Source of the DNA: Siphonodentalium dalli
Taxonomy: Eukaryota; Mollusca; Scaphopoda; Gadilida; Siphonodentaliidae
Reading direction: 5' to 3'
NCBI GenBank assembly: GCA_032622095.1
Contig: CP136065.1
Location: 24,191,141 to 24,255,140, forward strand
DNA length: 64,000 nucleotides
Each line of letters starts with the position of its first letter. The stretch's first letter is position 1. The position numbers were made by a program, and so were the translations under genes. Positions 1-9,349 of the stretch are shown here, piece after piece. A model generated the notes under the pieces. It did not search any database. It had not been told where the DNA came from and saw only the letters and a program-made list of their open reading frames with translations.

Positions 1-1
1 G

Positions 2-98
2 AGGAAGAAGCACCAGAGAAACAACTCCAAAGATAGTCGAGAACTCGGGTTCAGCTCTTCATCGTCATTTCACAATGATTCAGTGTCTGCATTAGATG
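2..98 (+). CDS. DLG5: DLG5-like MAGUK, partial exon (linker before GK domain)
   Basis: The window opens inside an exon whose frame starting at base 2 is open and ends at a splice donor GATG|GTTAGT (phase 1). The peptide begins RKKHQRNNSKDSRELGF and ends with a serine-rich stretch and NDSVSALD. A basic K/R/H run followed by Ser-rich and acidic-Ser sequence is what I expect between the SH3 and GK-like domains of DLG5 proteins, membrane-associated scaffolds of cell junctions and polarity complexes. The exon joins in phase with 518-556. Domains upstream (coiled coil, PDZ, SH3) lie outside the window, so the exon start is unknown. Identification rests mainly on the downstream GK exons; alone this exon would be weak. 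Confidence 0.7.
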
Positions 99-517
99 GT
101 TAGTGACCTATGTATAATAATTCACTGTTATGCCAAAAAAAAAGATATTTGATTTTCAGGCAATTTTTTTTGAAAATCAATGCGGGCTCGAGGGTTTTAT
201 TTTAATTGTTTTCTGTCCATAGACTGGCATAGTAAGCATCGGTTATTATACCTTCCCAGGTCCAGAAAATGTAGGGAAAACTTTGTAATGGATATTTAAG
301 ATAACTTTAACAACAGTCCAACTATGAGACCATTCCTGTCTACAATACTAAACCATGATGTTAATTAGATGTCAATTATAATTAACCAACCTTGAGAAGT
401 TTGGATCATTTTTGTTATGCTCTTTCACATTTCTACCACTTCACCTGTAAATATCCAGTGTCGAACTTACACATTTGCATTTATATATTAGATTACGATT
501 ATTTTATTTGCTTTCAG

Positions 518-556
518 ATTGTTTATTCACATATTCAAGAATGGAGAGGATTGAAT
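518..556 (+). CDS. DLG5: DLG5-like MAGUK, 39-bp exon
   Basis: A short exon between a good acceptor (tttgctttcag) and a consensus donor (GAAT|GTAAGT), phase 1 on both sides. Joined to the previous exon it reads D-CLFTYSRMERIE. The Y-x-R-x-(x)-(x)-(I/V) pattern immediately before the RPV segment of the next exon matches the position of the 'AYQRVQ' segment in DLG5 and of 'SYSRAQ' in CARD11-type MAGUKs. This links the SH3-side linker to the first beta strand of the GK-like domain. The next exon lies 8 kb downstream, beyond a minisatellite and a DIRS element. Confidence 0.72.
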
Positions 557-1033
557 GTAAGTGAACTTTATTTAATTTATATTGCTCCAAAATGAGAACT
601 CTTAGCTGTGAAATTTGTTTTAATTGGATATCTTCAATAAAAAAACATGCCTTTTGATTATATGTTACTTGTATTGTCTTGCATTAAGTGTGAATGCTGT
701 ATTAGTGATGAATTTCTTACAAATTTGCGATACTTAGATGGAATGTTGTAAGATCATAAATTTATCTGATACAATGGGATATCCTGTAGATGAAATTCAG
801 GTTGAAAAGGAAAAATGTGAAAAGAAATATTGAATGACCTACCTACCCTAACTTTTTAAATTGCTAAGAGAATGTGCAATGTCTGGGATAGTGAAGTAAG
901 AGAGTAGGCCTGAGCAGAGGGGGGGGGGGGGGAGGGGGCACATCCACTGTCTGGGATAGTGAACATGTATGTGAAAGAATAATGTCACTTTCCCCTTTTG
1001 TTATTCCCTTTTCAATAAATTAAGAAAAAAATT
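557..1033 (+). other. Intron sequence, no feature except a G tract
   Basis: AT-rich intron between the 39-bp exon and the minisatellite. A run of 13 or so G bases lies near 919-932. I see no further exon: the donor-like GTAAGA near 748 has no in-frame partner exon upstream. Confidence 0.6.
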
Positions 1034-1608
1034 ATTACTTGCTCCATTAGCTGTATGCATCACCGTTTATTGTTTCAGGTAACTTTATTCGACCTGTGAT
1101 ATTACTTGCTCCATTAGCTGTATACATCACTGTTTCTTGTTTCAGGTAACTTTATTCGACCTGTGATATTACTTGCTCCATTAGCTGTATGCATCACCGT
1201 TTCTTGTTTCAGGTAACTTTATTCGACCTGTGATATTACTTGCTCCATTAGCTGTATGCATCACCGTTTCTTGTTTCAGGTAACTTTATTCGACCTGTGA
1301 TATTACTTGCTCCATTAGCTGTATACATCACCGTTTCTTGTTTCAGGTAACTTTATTCGACCTGTGATATTACTTGCTCCATTAGCTGTATACATCACCG
1401 TTTCTTGTTTCAGGTAACTTTATTCGACCTGTGATATTACTTGCTCCATTAGCTGTATACATCACCGTTTATTGTTTCAGGTAACTTTATTCGCATTGTG
1501 ATATTACTTGCTCCATTAGCTGTATGCATCACCGTTTCTTGTTTCAGGTAACTTTATTCGACCTGTGATATTACTTGCTCCATTAGCTGTATGCATCACC
1601 GTTTCTTG
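1034..1608 (+). repeat. 67-bp minisatellite made of the GK-exon 3' splice site, left block
   Basis: About 8.5 tandem copies of a 67-bp unit. Each copy holds the intron end TTTCTTGTTTCAG followed by GTAACTTTATTCGACCTGTG and ATATTACTTGCTCCATTAGCTG, which are the first ~42 bases of the coding exon at 8609-8710 (N-F-I-R-P-V-I-L-L-A-P-L-A). Copies differ only at a few positions (gtatgc/gtatac; tttattg/tttcttg; one copy ends ttcgcattg). The block breaks inside TTGTTT at 1608-1611 where DIRS element A is inserted, and resumes at 7201, so left and right blocks were once one array. Confidence 0.93.
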
Positions 1609-2612
1609 TTTTTCCGCCAAGGAGAAGCCCTCAACTGAACTATATGGATTACGTCTCCGGCCTTGTGTCAATCAGGAGGGTTAAAATTTTATTGCTGTGC
1701 CGACCCCACTCACACCCGTGTCCAGATTAGTCTCGCATGAATACACCCGCATTCTATCTATTGTCTAGTCAGTTTTTATTCCTCCTCGCCAGGACAGGAT
1801 CGTTTCTATTTTCTCAAGGTTGTATCTTTCTGTGTTGCGAGTTTATCGACTCAATATTTATTGTTGATATTACAAACTTGCAATTTATTGTACCCGATAG
1901 TTAATTAATATTTCTCACATCCGAAACGGGAACTTTTTTCGTTTCACTGTATCCGTAATTTGTTTCCGTGTTTTCTGTTTTCCTCAAGACGGCTTTATCT
2001 TTCAACAATTGGAATTAAGATGGCCATCTTGACAATGACTAAAGAAGCACATAGCTTACTTGTGGCAAAACCACATAGTGCATATTGTGCCACACATACG
2101 GCGTGATGACTTTTTCCGCCAAGGAGAAGCCCTCAACTGAACTATATGGATTACGTCTCCGGCCTTGTGTCAATCAGGAGGGTTAAAATTTTATTGCTGT
2201 GCCGATCCCACTCACACCCGTGTCCGGATTAGTCTCGCATGAATACACCCGCATTCTATCTATTGTCTAGTCAGTTTTTATTCCTCCTCGCCAGGACAGG
2301 ATCGTTTCTATTTTCTCAAGGTTGTATCTTTCTGTGTTGCGAGTTTATCGACTCAATATTTATTGTTGATATTACAAACTTGCAATTTATTGTACCCGAT
2401 AGTTAATTAATATTTCTCACATCCGAAACGGGAACTTTTTTCGTTTCACTGTATCCGTAATTTGTTTCCGTGTTTTCTGTTTTCCTCAAGACGGCTTTAT
2501 CTTCCAACAATTGGAATTCAGATGGCCATCTTGACAACGACTAAAGAAGCACATAGCTTACTTGTGGCAAAACCACATAGTGCATATTGTGCCACACATA
2601 CGGCGTGATGAC
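1609..2612 (+). repeat. 502-bp tandem direct duplication of the DIRS A left end
   Basis: Bases 1609-2110 and 2111-2612 are two adjacent near-identical copies (a handful of substitutions, no indel over 502 bp: the ttttccgccaaggag start recurs exactly 502 bases later). Each starts with the left terminal sequence and ends acatacggcgtgatgac. The element therefore carries two left ends in a row. Confidence 0.9.
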
Positions 2613-3866
2613 TATCATGACTTACAATTGAGGACGCAATGTAGTACGGTATGCGATATCTCCTAATTTCGTGCTACACGTGTTTCACTTTACATAAGTT
2701 TCCGTCGACTCGCTTCGGTTATTTCGTAAGTTCCGTTGCTTTGTATCCTAATGTATACTGCCAAATCATACATGGCACTGCTCTGTTAATTCGCAGAAAG
2801 TTGCACAGGACAGCCATATCCTCCTTTGTCATACTTTACATGAATAAATACGAAAGATAGTACTTGTTATCACTATCAGATGACAATTCACATTTCTTTC
2901 GACTGAGCGATCTGTAACATTGTTTTAACGATCAATACCTGCGAATCTACGCCCGCCAGTATGTATGAGCGCGTGGTCTTGTTAGACACATGGCAAATGT
3001 AATAACACATTACATCGACTTCAAGGTATTTAGAAAATTCTGCCTTGTCTATCACGATTAAATATCATATAACTCATTGTATCATCAGTACAATAGTTAC
3101 TATCACTCCGTAACAGGGGGATGGTATTCGTTATCACATATATAACCACACTTCAAATTGATGTGTTGTCTGACATTCTAAATTTACATCCATGTATGTA
3201 CAGTTTGGGTTACTACGAACTATTGTTCACCAACTGCAATGAAGTGAAAACTTTGTAGCCTGACACTAAGCCATCTTACCGTAGGCTCTAATATGCCTCG
3301 GCATGGGCGAGCTTGCACTAATGTATTGCACGCCGTAATAGTTCCATACATTGTACATGACAATCATATGGTATCAGGGCCTCATGTATGCTGTCAGAAC
3401 TGACTACTAGTATGCTTACATATGGTGAACAGTTTTCATCCCAATACTGACATACTTTGCAGTTTCATCAGTGAATGATAACGGCAAACAGCGAAATAGA
3501 AAGAATACATATTGTCACGTGCTCCAGATTCACTGCCAATAGTCTTTCCAGTAGAGACCATCACTTGGCTCACTAACTTCTATTTCCACTTATATCAAAA
3601 CGATATTCTGCCAAATAGCTTTCACTCGTGTATGATGCGCAGTTACATGCAACACATTTATATTGCGCAGAATATCAGAAAGGACTGCATTTGTATTGTT
3701 ACATGTCTAAAGCGAGCTTACATGCGCAGCGTTTATATTGCGCACATCTACTGCCAATATATTTCCGAAACCGGCCAAGACATGGCTCTTCGTCTATTGT
3801 CACATATCCACTGATTATGTGACAAAACGATTCGATACAATCATGACGAAAATGATTGACGGCTGT
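2613..3866 (+). other. DIRS A interior, no recognisable gene
   Basis: Unique AT-rich sequence. Open frames here are short and without recognisable motifs. A diverged repetition of 'gcagttacatgcaac-ttatattgcgca' occurs at about 3640-3750. Confidence 0.5.
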
Positions 3867-4063
3867 TATGGGTGGGGAAGACTCGTTGTCACGTGACGCT
3901 CTTGCTCTCATAGACATAGCGCACCAGCCAAATGGCCTTCTGACTCTTCCCCATGGTGCAGTGGCCCACATCATTACAAGATGGGGTCCAGTCGATCCCC
4001 TGGAATCGTAATACCTTCGGGATACATCCGGGCCTGCTCCTCCGCCGTCATGTGATCATAGTG
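3867..4063 (+). repeat. ~195-bp interspersed unit, copy 1 (GGTGGGGAAGACTCGTTG family)
   Basis: A unit starting ggctgttatgggtggggaag and ending atgtgatcatagtggta. A nearly identical copy lies at 4761-4965, and three shorter diverged copies lie in 5492-6008. Core motifs conserved in all are CTTCCCCA(T/C)GGTGCAGTGG and CCTGGAATCGTA. The function is unknown; open frames crossing it reflect the repeat, not a gene. Confidence 0.85.
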
Positions 4064-4760
4064 GTAAGGCATTCGTATCTTCACGTCCGCTGTAAGCGCA
4101 CTTTCCTAACGGAAACCGCCTAGTTCTTGCCTATGTGCATTCGGAACTCATCGTCCTCATATACGAGAAAAGACAGTATCTTACCTGTCATAGCAGGTAA
4201 GATCACGTGGCCAGGGGTATAACGTGATTTTATATTAACCTTACTTTATACTCAATAATCTAGGTTGTATTGTGTTATGTATATTAACCTTGCTTTGTTA
4301 TAACTAACAGCATGTCTTGCAGTCGAACATGATTCAAATTTGATGGCCACACACCGTGCAGGTTGCTCATTCATGGGTGTATTACTTGTTATAGTTGGGT
4401 AAGGGCATATTAGTCAATGATTACCTACTTTGAGCAACTGTACCAGTCTTTACCTCGGGCAGGACCAGTTCTGGCCCCCCAGGTCCTGCTACGGCAGTGT
4501 GAACCAATGGTAGGCGGGTGCTGCAAGTGGTTGATTCGGGAAACCAATCTTCACGGGCGATTGCTCCGGCACCTTTCTCTCAGGTGCCTAATGGTAGTGG
4601 CAATACGATTATTAAATTTCGAAAAAATTTACATCGATATACTATTATTCCACATAGAGTGAAATTTCCATCAGTATTTTGATTTCGGCCTGGATTCCTG
4701 CCACGAAGATCTGTTTATAGGCCACCACAATTATTGGGCACCTGGGAGTAGCCTTTGGCG

Positions 4761-4965
4761 GCTGTTCTGGGTGGGGAAGACTCGTTGTCACGTGACGCTC
4801 TTGCTCTCATAGACATAGCGCACCAGCCAAATGGCCTTCTGACTCTTCCCCATGGTGCAGTGGCCCACATCATTACAAGATGGGGTCCAGTCGATCCCCT
4901 GGAATCGTAATACCTTCGGGATACATCCGGGCCTGCTCCTCCGCCGTCATGTGATCATAGTGGTA
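4761..4965 (+). repeat. ~195-bp interspersed unit, copy 2
   Basis: Direct copy of the 3867-4063 unit, almost base for base through atgtgatcatagtggtat. After it, the sequence 'tttggtcaggaccacctgcatttggggg' is shared with DIRS element B near 14652, so the unit sits next to genuine DIRS interior sequence. Confidence 0.85.
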
Positions 4966-5278
4966 TGTCATCGACATTTATTCCAGTTTGGTCAGGACCA
5001 CCTGCATTTGGGGGATTCCATGGAAGGGGCTTCCTCTGATCAAATGGCTCATCAGAACTTATTCCCTCTGGCCTTGGGGGCGCAGCTTGATGATGCCCCA
5101 GAATTTGAGGGGGTGACCTTGGACAGGACATAGCTACTTATCCCAAATGCAAGAGCATTTGTCTTGCGTCGAACCATTTCAGAGTAGGCCTCTTCCACAG
5201 TCTGGTATCCCAACCTGATGCAGCCAATTCTGTTGGCTGGCGTCGATCTTGACATGCTTCTCTGCATCGCGTGGCGTC

Positions 5279-5401
5279 GGCAGGTTTGACGACGATGAGC
5301 AAGAATCGCAGGTCGACAGTGGGTCACCAGGCACACTGTCGGACGAGGATTCTGATGTTCCGCTGGTAAGTGATTTTGTACAGGATGAGGATACAGGTTG
5401 A
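5279..5401 (+). pseudogene. Acidic ORF1-like remnant of DIRS A
   Basis: An open frame of 40 codons ending in TGA, starting G-R-F-D-D-D-E-Q-E-S-Q and followed by S-D-E-D-S-D-V-P-L and Q-D-E-D-T-G. DIRS elements carry a poorly conserved first ORF; this acidic Ser/Asp/Glu-rich fragment resembles in composition the E-A-F-D-D-D-P region of element B (about 14,960). No upstream start is preserved. The assignment to ORF1 is inference from position and composition only. Confidence 0.35.
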
Positions 5402-5491
5402 TATCTTATATTGCTTCATTTAATTCAACAATTTGCGATAAGTACAAGTATTTATCTCAGTTAGGAAAGATCCAGCACTGTAGCCTTTGGA

Positions 5492-6008
5492 GGATGTTCT
5501 GGGTGGGGAAGTGAAGAGTTGTTGCGTGCCTCCAAGAGCTGCTCCAGCCTTCTGCCTCTTCCCCACGGTGCAGTGGCCCACATCTCTACAGATGGGGTCC
5601 AGCCACTCCCCTGGAATCGTACACCTTCGGGATACCTCTAGGCCACTCCTCCACCGGTAGGCTGAATGTTCTGGGTGGGGAAGACTTGTTGTTGCGTGCC
5701 TCCATGTGCTGCACCAACCAACCTTCTAACTCTTCCCCATGGTGCAGTGGCCCACATCTCCACAAGATGGGGTCCAATCCCCTGGAATCGTAATACCTTA
5801 GGGATACCTCCAGGCCACTCCTTCACCGGTAGGAAAGAAAGGCTGAATGATCTGGGTGGGGAAGACTTGTTGCGTGCCTCCAAGAGCTGCACCAACCAGC
5901 CTTCTATCTCTTCCCCACGGTGCAGTGGCCCACATCTCCACACGATGGGGTCCAATCTCCTGGAATCGTAATACCTTCGGGATACCTCCAGGCCACTCCT
6001 TCACCGGT
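5492..6008 (+). repeat. Three tandem ~175-bp diverged copies of the GGTGGGGAAG unit
   Basis: Copies begin near 5492, 5668 and 5846, each with ttctgggtggggaagac or similar, cttccccaCGGTGCAGTGGC, then CACATCTC..GATGGGGTCCA and CCTGGAATCGTA-ACCTT, ending caccggta or caccggtc. They are shorter than the copies at 3867 and 4761 and lack the tcacgtgacgctcttgctc segment. Confidence 0.85.
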
Positions 6009-6839
6009 CATTTTGCAATTTTGATCATTCTGCTACATTTGATCATTTCGAAATGTACCCGACACTCGTTATGTGCGCCATCATAGTTCACTGATGCTTC
6101 TATGCTTGTTCATCAAGTCCTCGGTGGTGTTCTCTAATCCCATATATACTGGTATGCAATGATACCTTGGATCATGATGGCGTTACCTGCTCTCTACATT
6201 ATACGAGGCTGGAGTACAGATGTGTGGCATGATATAATGAAACCTCATACCTCGCTATGATATCTGCAGCATATCATTTTTATCTCTGGTTTGTGTATCA
6301 CAGGGAGCAATTTACTTTCGATATCTGATTAGCAAATAATCTCACATTGACATGATTAGATAGCATTTTTATAACATCATACATGTATAAAAAATTCCTC
6401 GCTATTACCGGTATCCACATTTCAGTGGCAAATCGCGATGCGATTCCAGTTAATTTGCTCCCTGGTGTATCAAGCATTCTGATATCTTATGGCATACACA
6501 ATGGCTGCATGTGACATCAGTTCATAATGTGAACTGTCGAGAGAGCGAAGAAGATAACAAAGAGAATAGGATGCAGCAAAGTTATACTTGCTCGGTTGTC
6601 TCGCTAGCATGAATTATATGGCACTACCTGGGATGTTTATTCCAAAAACAAGGGAGGGGGGGCGGTACACATTTGAGCAATGTCGTAATCTGAATTGGGA
6701 GCTCTTTCACGTAACATAATCATATCTGATTCATGACTAAATCACATTTACATGAATCCTGTTTCGGAAGAGTACATTCCCATCGAATTTGGATATTAAT
6801 TAACTTTATTGCTCGTGCCTCCTCCTGGGCTTGCATTCT
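6009..6839 (+). other. DIRS A 3' interior, shared with element B
   Basis: AT-rich, no intact ORF. Around 6575-6690 the string ttatacttgctcggtt, a 'gggatgttt' and GGGGGCGGTACACATTTGAG recur at 17,040-17,130 of DIRS B, and the run TATTGCTCGTGCCTCCTCCT before the internal complementary region recurs at 17,258. These are the best-conserved parts of the two copies. Confidence 0.7.
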
Positions 6840-6938
6840 AATCCATATAGTTCAGTTGAGGGCTTCTCCTTGGCGGAAAAATATAATATTTATAAATAAT
6901 ATTACTTTTTCCTTAAGGGAAGCCCGAAACTGAACTAT
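6840..6938 (+). repeat. Internal complementary region of DIRS A
   Basis: Bases 6840-6878 are the reverse complement of the element's left outer end (…ttggcggaa), bases 6882-6938 the reverse complement of its right outer end (tataatatttataaataat…), and the three bases between, AAA at 6879-6881, complement the TTT that flanks the insertion on both sides. In DIRS replication this region templates joining of the two ends into a circle, so the triplet records the circle-junction crossover sequence. Confidence 0.85.
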
Positions 6939-7011
6939 CATAGATCCCTCCCATGGTGGTGCCATTCCCAACCCCGCGACTCGCAAATCTCATGATTAAG
7001 TCGGAAATAAA

Positions 7012-7200
7012 AAACTGACTAGACAATAGATAGAATGCGGGTGTATTCATGCGAGACTAATCTGGACACGGGTGTGAGTGGGGTCGGCACAGCAATAAAA
7101 TTTTAACCCTCCTGATTGACACAAGGCCGGAGACGTAATCCATATAGTTCAGTTTCGGGCTTCCCTTAAGGAAAAAGTAATATTATTTATAAATATTATA
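7012..7200 (+). repeat. Right inverted terminal repeat of DIRS A
   Basis: Reverse complement of 1636-1783 (aactgactagacaatagata through ggagacgtaatccatatag), followed by the right-specific extension cgggcttcccttaaggaaaa…aaatattata. The next bases TTTCAGG resume the minisatellite. Confidence 0.85.
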
Positions 7201-8608
7201 TTTCAGGTAACTTTATTCGACCTGTGATATTACTTGCTCCATTAGCTGTATGCATCACCGCTTCTTGTTTCAGGTAACTTTATTCGACCTGTGATATTAC
7301 TTGCTCCATTAGCTGTATACATCACCGTTTCTTGTTTCAGGTAACTTTATTCGACCTGTGATATTACTTGATAGCTGTATACATCACCGTTTCTTGTTTC
7401 AGGTAACTTTATTCGACCTGTGATATTACTTGCTCCATTAGCTGTATGCATCACCGTTTCTTGTTTCAGGTAACTTTATTTGACCTGTGATATTACTTGC
7501 TCCATTAGCTGTATGCATCACCGTTTCTTGTTTCAGGTAACTTTATTCGACCTGTGATATTACTTGCTCCATTAGCTGTATACATCACCGTTTCTTGTTT
7601 CAGGTAACTTTATTCGACCTGTGATATTACTTGCTCCATTAGCTGTATACATCACCGTTTCTTGTTTCAGGTAACTTTATTCAACCTGTGATATTACTTG
7701 CTCCATTAGCTGTAAACATCACCGTTTCTTGTTTCAGATAACTTTATTTGACCTGTGATATTACTTGCTCCATTAGCTGTAAACATCACCGTTTCTTGTT
7801 TCAGATAACTTTATTCTTGTTTCAAATAACTTTATTCGACCTGTGATATTACTTGCTCCATTAGCTGTATACATCACCGTTTCTTGTTTCAGGTAACTTT
7901 ATTCGACCTGTGATATTACTTGCTCCATTAGCTGTATGCATCACCATTTCTTGTTTCAGGTAACTTTATTCGACCTGTGATATTACTTGCTCCATTAGCT
8001 GTATGCATCACCGTTTCTTGTTTCAGGTAACTTTATTCGACCTTTTCTTGTTTCAGGTAACTTTATTCGACCTGTGATATTACTTGCTCCATTAGCTGTA
8101 TACATCACCGTTTCTTGTTTCAGGTAACTTTATTCGACCTGTTATATTACTTGCTCCATTAGCTGTATGCATCACCGTTTCTTGTTTCAGGTAACTTTAT
8201 TCGACCTGTGATATTACTTGCTCCATTAGCTGTATGCATCACCGTTTCTTGTTTCAGGTAACTTTATTCGACCGTTTCTTGTTTCAGGTAACTTTATTCG
8301 ACCGTTTCTTGTTTCAGGTAACTTTATTCGACCTGTGATATTACTTGCTCCATTAGCTGTATACATCACCGTTTCTTGTTTCAGGTAACTTTATTCGACC
8401 TGTGATATTACTTGCTCCATTAGCTGTATGCATCACCGTTTCTTGTTTCAGGTAACTTTATTCGACCTGTGATATTACTTGCTCCATTAGCTGTATGCAT
8501 CACCGTTTCTTGTTTCAGGTAACTTTATTCGACCGTTTCTTGTTTCAGGTAACTTTATTCGACCGTTTCTTGTTTCAGGTAACTTTATTCGACCGTTTCT
8601 TGTTTCAG
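7201..8608 (+). repeat. 67-bp minisatellite made of the GK-exon 3' splice site, right block
   Basis: About 20 further units of the array seen at 1034-1608, with some shortened 30-bp units (accgtttcttgtttcaggta plus actttattcg), notably four in a row at about 8505-8608. Every unit presents a TTTCTTGTTTCAG|GTAAC acceptor. The final one at 8608 is the acceptor of the real exon. On the minus strand the 30-bp units give a spurious repetitive ORF (GRIKLPETRN repeats). Confidence 0.93.
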
Positions 8609-8710
8609 GTAACTTTATTCGACCTGTGATATTACTTGCTCCATTAGCTGAACCTCTCATCAACAAAATCATCTCTGAGTCTCCGGACAAATATCGATTC
8701 CTTGATATAG
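8609..8710 (+). CDS. DLG5: DLG5-like MAGUK, first exon of the GK-like domain
   Basis: Acceptor TTGTTTCAG, donor ATATAG|GTGAGT, phase 1 at both ends, 102 bp. It encodes N-F-I-R-P-V-I-L-L-A-P-L-A then EPLINKIISESPDKYRFLDI. R-P-V-(I/L)-x-L-x-P-L followed by a helix and a (S/A)-P-x-K-(Y/F) segment is the start of the MAGUK guanylate-kinase-like fold. The P-loop GxxGxGK of true guanylate kinases is replaced by L-A-P-L-A, so it should not bind ATP; this fits the protein-binding GK of DLG5 or CARMA proteins. The exon is bracketed by minisatellites that copy its own acceptor (upstream) and donor (downstream). Confidence 0.85.
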
Positions 8711-8880
8711 GTGAGTTTAATATGAATTAAATTATCCCTATCGATTCCTTGATATAGGTGAGTTTAGTATGAATTCAATTAACCCTATCGATTCCTTGAT
8801 ATAGGTGAGTTCAATATGGATTCAATTAACCCTATCGATTCCTTGATATAGGTGAGTTTAATATAAATTAAATTATCCAT
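8691..8880 (+). repeat. 47-bp tandem repeat copying the exon 3' end and splice donor
   Basis: Four copies of ATCGATTCCTTGATATAGGT plus gagtttaatatgaattaaattatccct. The first copy includes the last coding bases and real donor (GT at 8711). Decoy donors with the same ATAG|GTGAGT context lie at 8758, 8805 and 8852. The 47-bp period is not a multiple of three, so use of a decoy would shift the frame. Confidence 0.93.
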
Positions 8881-8931
8881 ATGCTCAACATTCACTCCCA
8901 CCTAATTTCTTGTTCACTTTAAACCTATCAG

Positions 8932-8978
8932 AAGTTGATGTAGTTATTGGTGAACATTCAGACGACCATGATTCAATC
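8932..8978 (+). CDS. DLG5: DLG5-like MAGUK, GK-domain exon (47 bp)
   Basis: Acceptor aaacctatcag, donor CAATC|GTAAGT. With the single base carried over it reads E-V-D-V-V-I-G-E-H-S-D-D-H-D-S-I and ends in phase 0. In vertebrate DLG5 this part of the GK fold carries a basic stretch before H-F-D-V-T-T-V; the acidic sequence here is divergent. Splice signals and frame agreement on both sides are the main support. An inverted, slightly diverged copy of its last ~29 bases lies at 9279-9308 in the following intron. Confidence 0.75.
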
Positions 8979-9027
8979 GTAAGTAGAGGAATCGGGCCCG
9001 ATAAAATTGTGGATAGTTTGTTCACAG

Positions 9028-9061
9028 GAGTACGATATCTTCGCAGATGAAGATATCGTGG
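9028..9061 (+). CDS. DLG5: DLG5-like MAGUK, 34-bp exon with a weak donor
   Basis: Acceptor tttgttcacag, then E-Y-D-I-F-A-D-E-D-I-V. The frame runs into TAA at 9073, so it must splice. Only GTGG|GTTTTC (donor at 9062) gives phase 1 and joins to the next exon as D-I-V-V-L-I-Q-T-L. This donor is far from consensus. An alternative donor GATATC|GTGGGT at 9058 would need the next exon to start at an upstream CAG (acceptor ending near 9854), adding S-L-I-S-V-F-S. The Y-D-I segment aligns with H-F-D-V of vertebrate DLG5. The exon is likely; its exact 3' end is uncertain. Confidence 0.6.
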
Positions 9062-9278
9062 GTTTTCCATAAGCCATGGTTAACACGTGATTGACTGCCC
9101 TATGATATTTCCATCTACATACACACAACTGCGATTCTGTCACAAGTGGAGGATATGCCACGATTTTACATCTAAAATCAAACAGTGCTTGATATTATTT
9201 CTTTACTTGCGATATTGTCGTGAGCATGTGCAGTCCAACTATCGGTTTCTACCTCTGAAGGAAAGCTTTCCACTTACG

Positions 9279-9308
9279 TTTGAATCATGGTTGTCTGAAT
9301 GTTCACTT
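9279..9308 (-). repeat. Inverted copy of part of the 8932-8978 exon
   Basis: On the minus strand this reads aGTGAACATTCAGACAACCA then TGATTCAAAC, against the exon's gGTGAACATTCAGACGACCA then TGATTCAATC: about 27 of 29 bases match. In the transcript it could pair with the exon ~300 nt upstream. Confidence 0.85.
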
Positions 9309-9349
9309 AGATGTCAAATTGTTCGCATTATTTCTTCAGTCTCATAGTT

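Larger units (their letters stand above)
1612..7200 (+). mobile_element. DIRS-type tyrosine-recombinase retrotransposon A (degenerate, non-coding)
   Basis: A 5.6-kb element inserted in the minisatellite. It has inverted terminal repeats (core about 1636-1783 against about 7012-7150) with different outer extensions: left ttccgccaaggagaagccc, right rc tataatatttataaataat. Near the right end is an internal complementary region (6840-6938) that equals the complement of both outer ends fused head to tail. The element is flanked by the same trinucleotide TTT on both sides without a longer target duplication. ITRs plus such a region, and no real target duplication, are hallmarks of DIRS elements. 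I recognise no reverse transcriptase, RNase H, methyltransferase or tyrosine recombinase in the interior; one acidic ORF1-like fragment (5279-5401) is visible. Interpretation: deleted or non-autonomous copy. Confidence 0.8.

Noticed and set aside
720-760. Candidate extra exon before GTAAGA near 748
   Set aside because: Any exon here would break the phase that joins 518-556 to 8609-8710 or contain an in-frame stop.
5586-6086. Several ~100-codon frames on both strands with internal similarity
   Set aside because: Similarity comes from three tandem copies of the GGTGGGGAAG unit, not from a protein repeat.
1034-8608. CRISPR-like array
   Set aside because: Direct tandem repeat without unique spacers, in an animal intron, matching an exon boundary; it is a minisatellite.
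8487-8690. Minus-strand repetitive peptide (GRIKLPETRN repeats)
   Set aside because: Antisense reading of the 30-bp minisatellite units over a real plus-strand exon.
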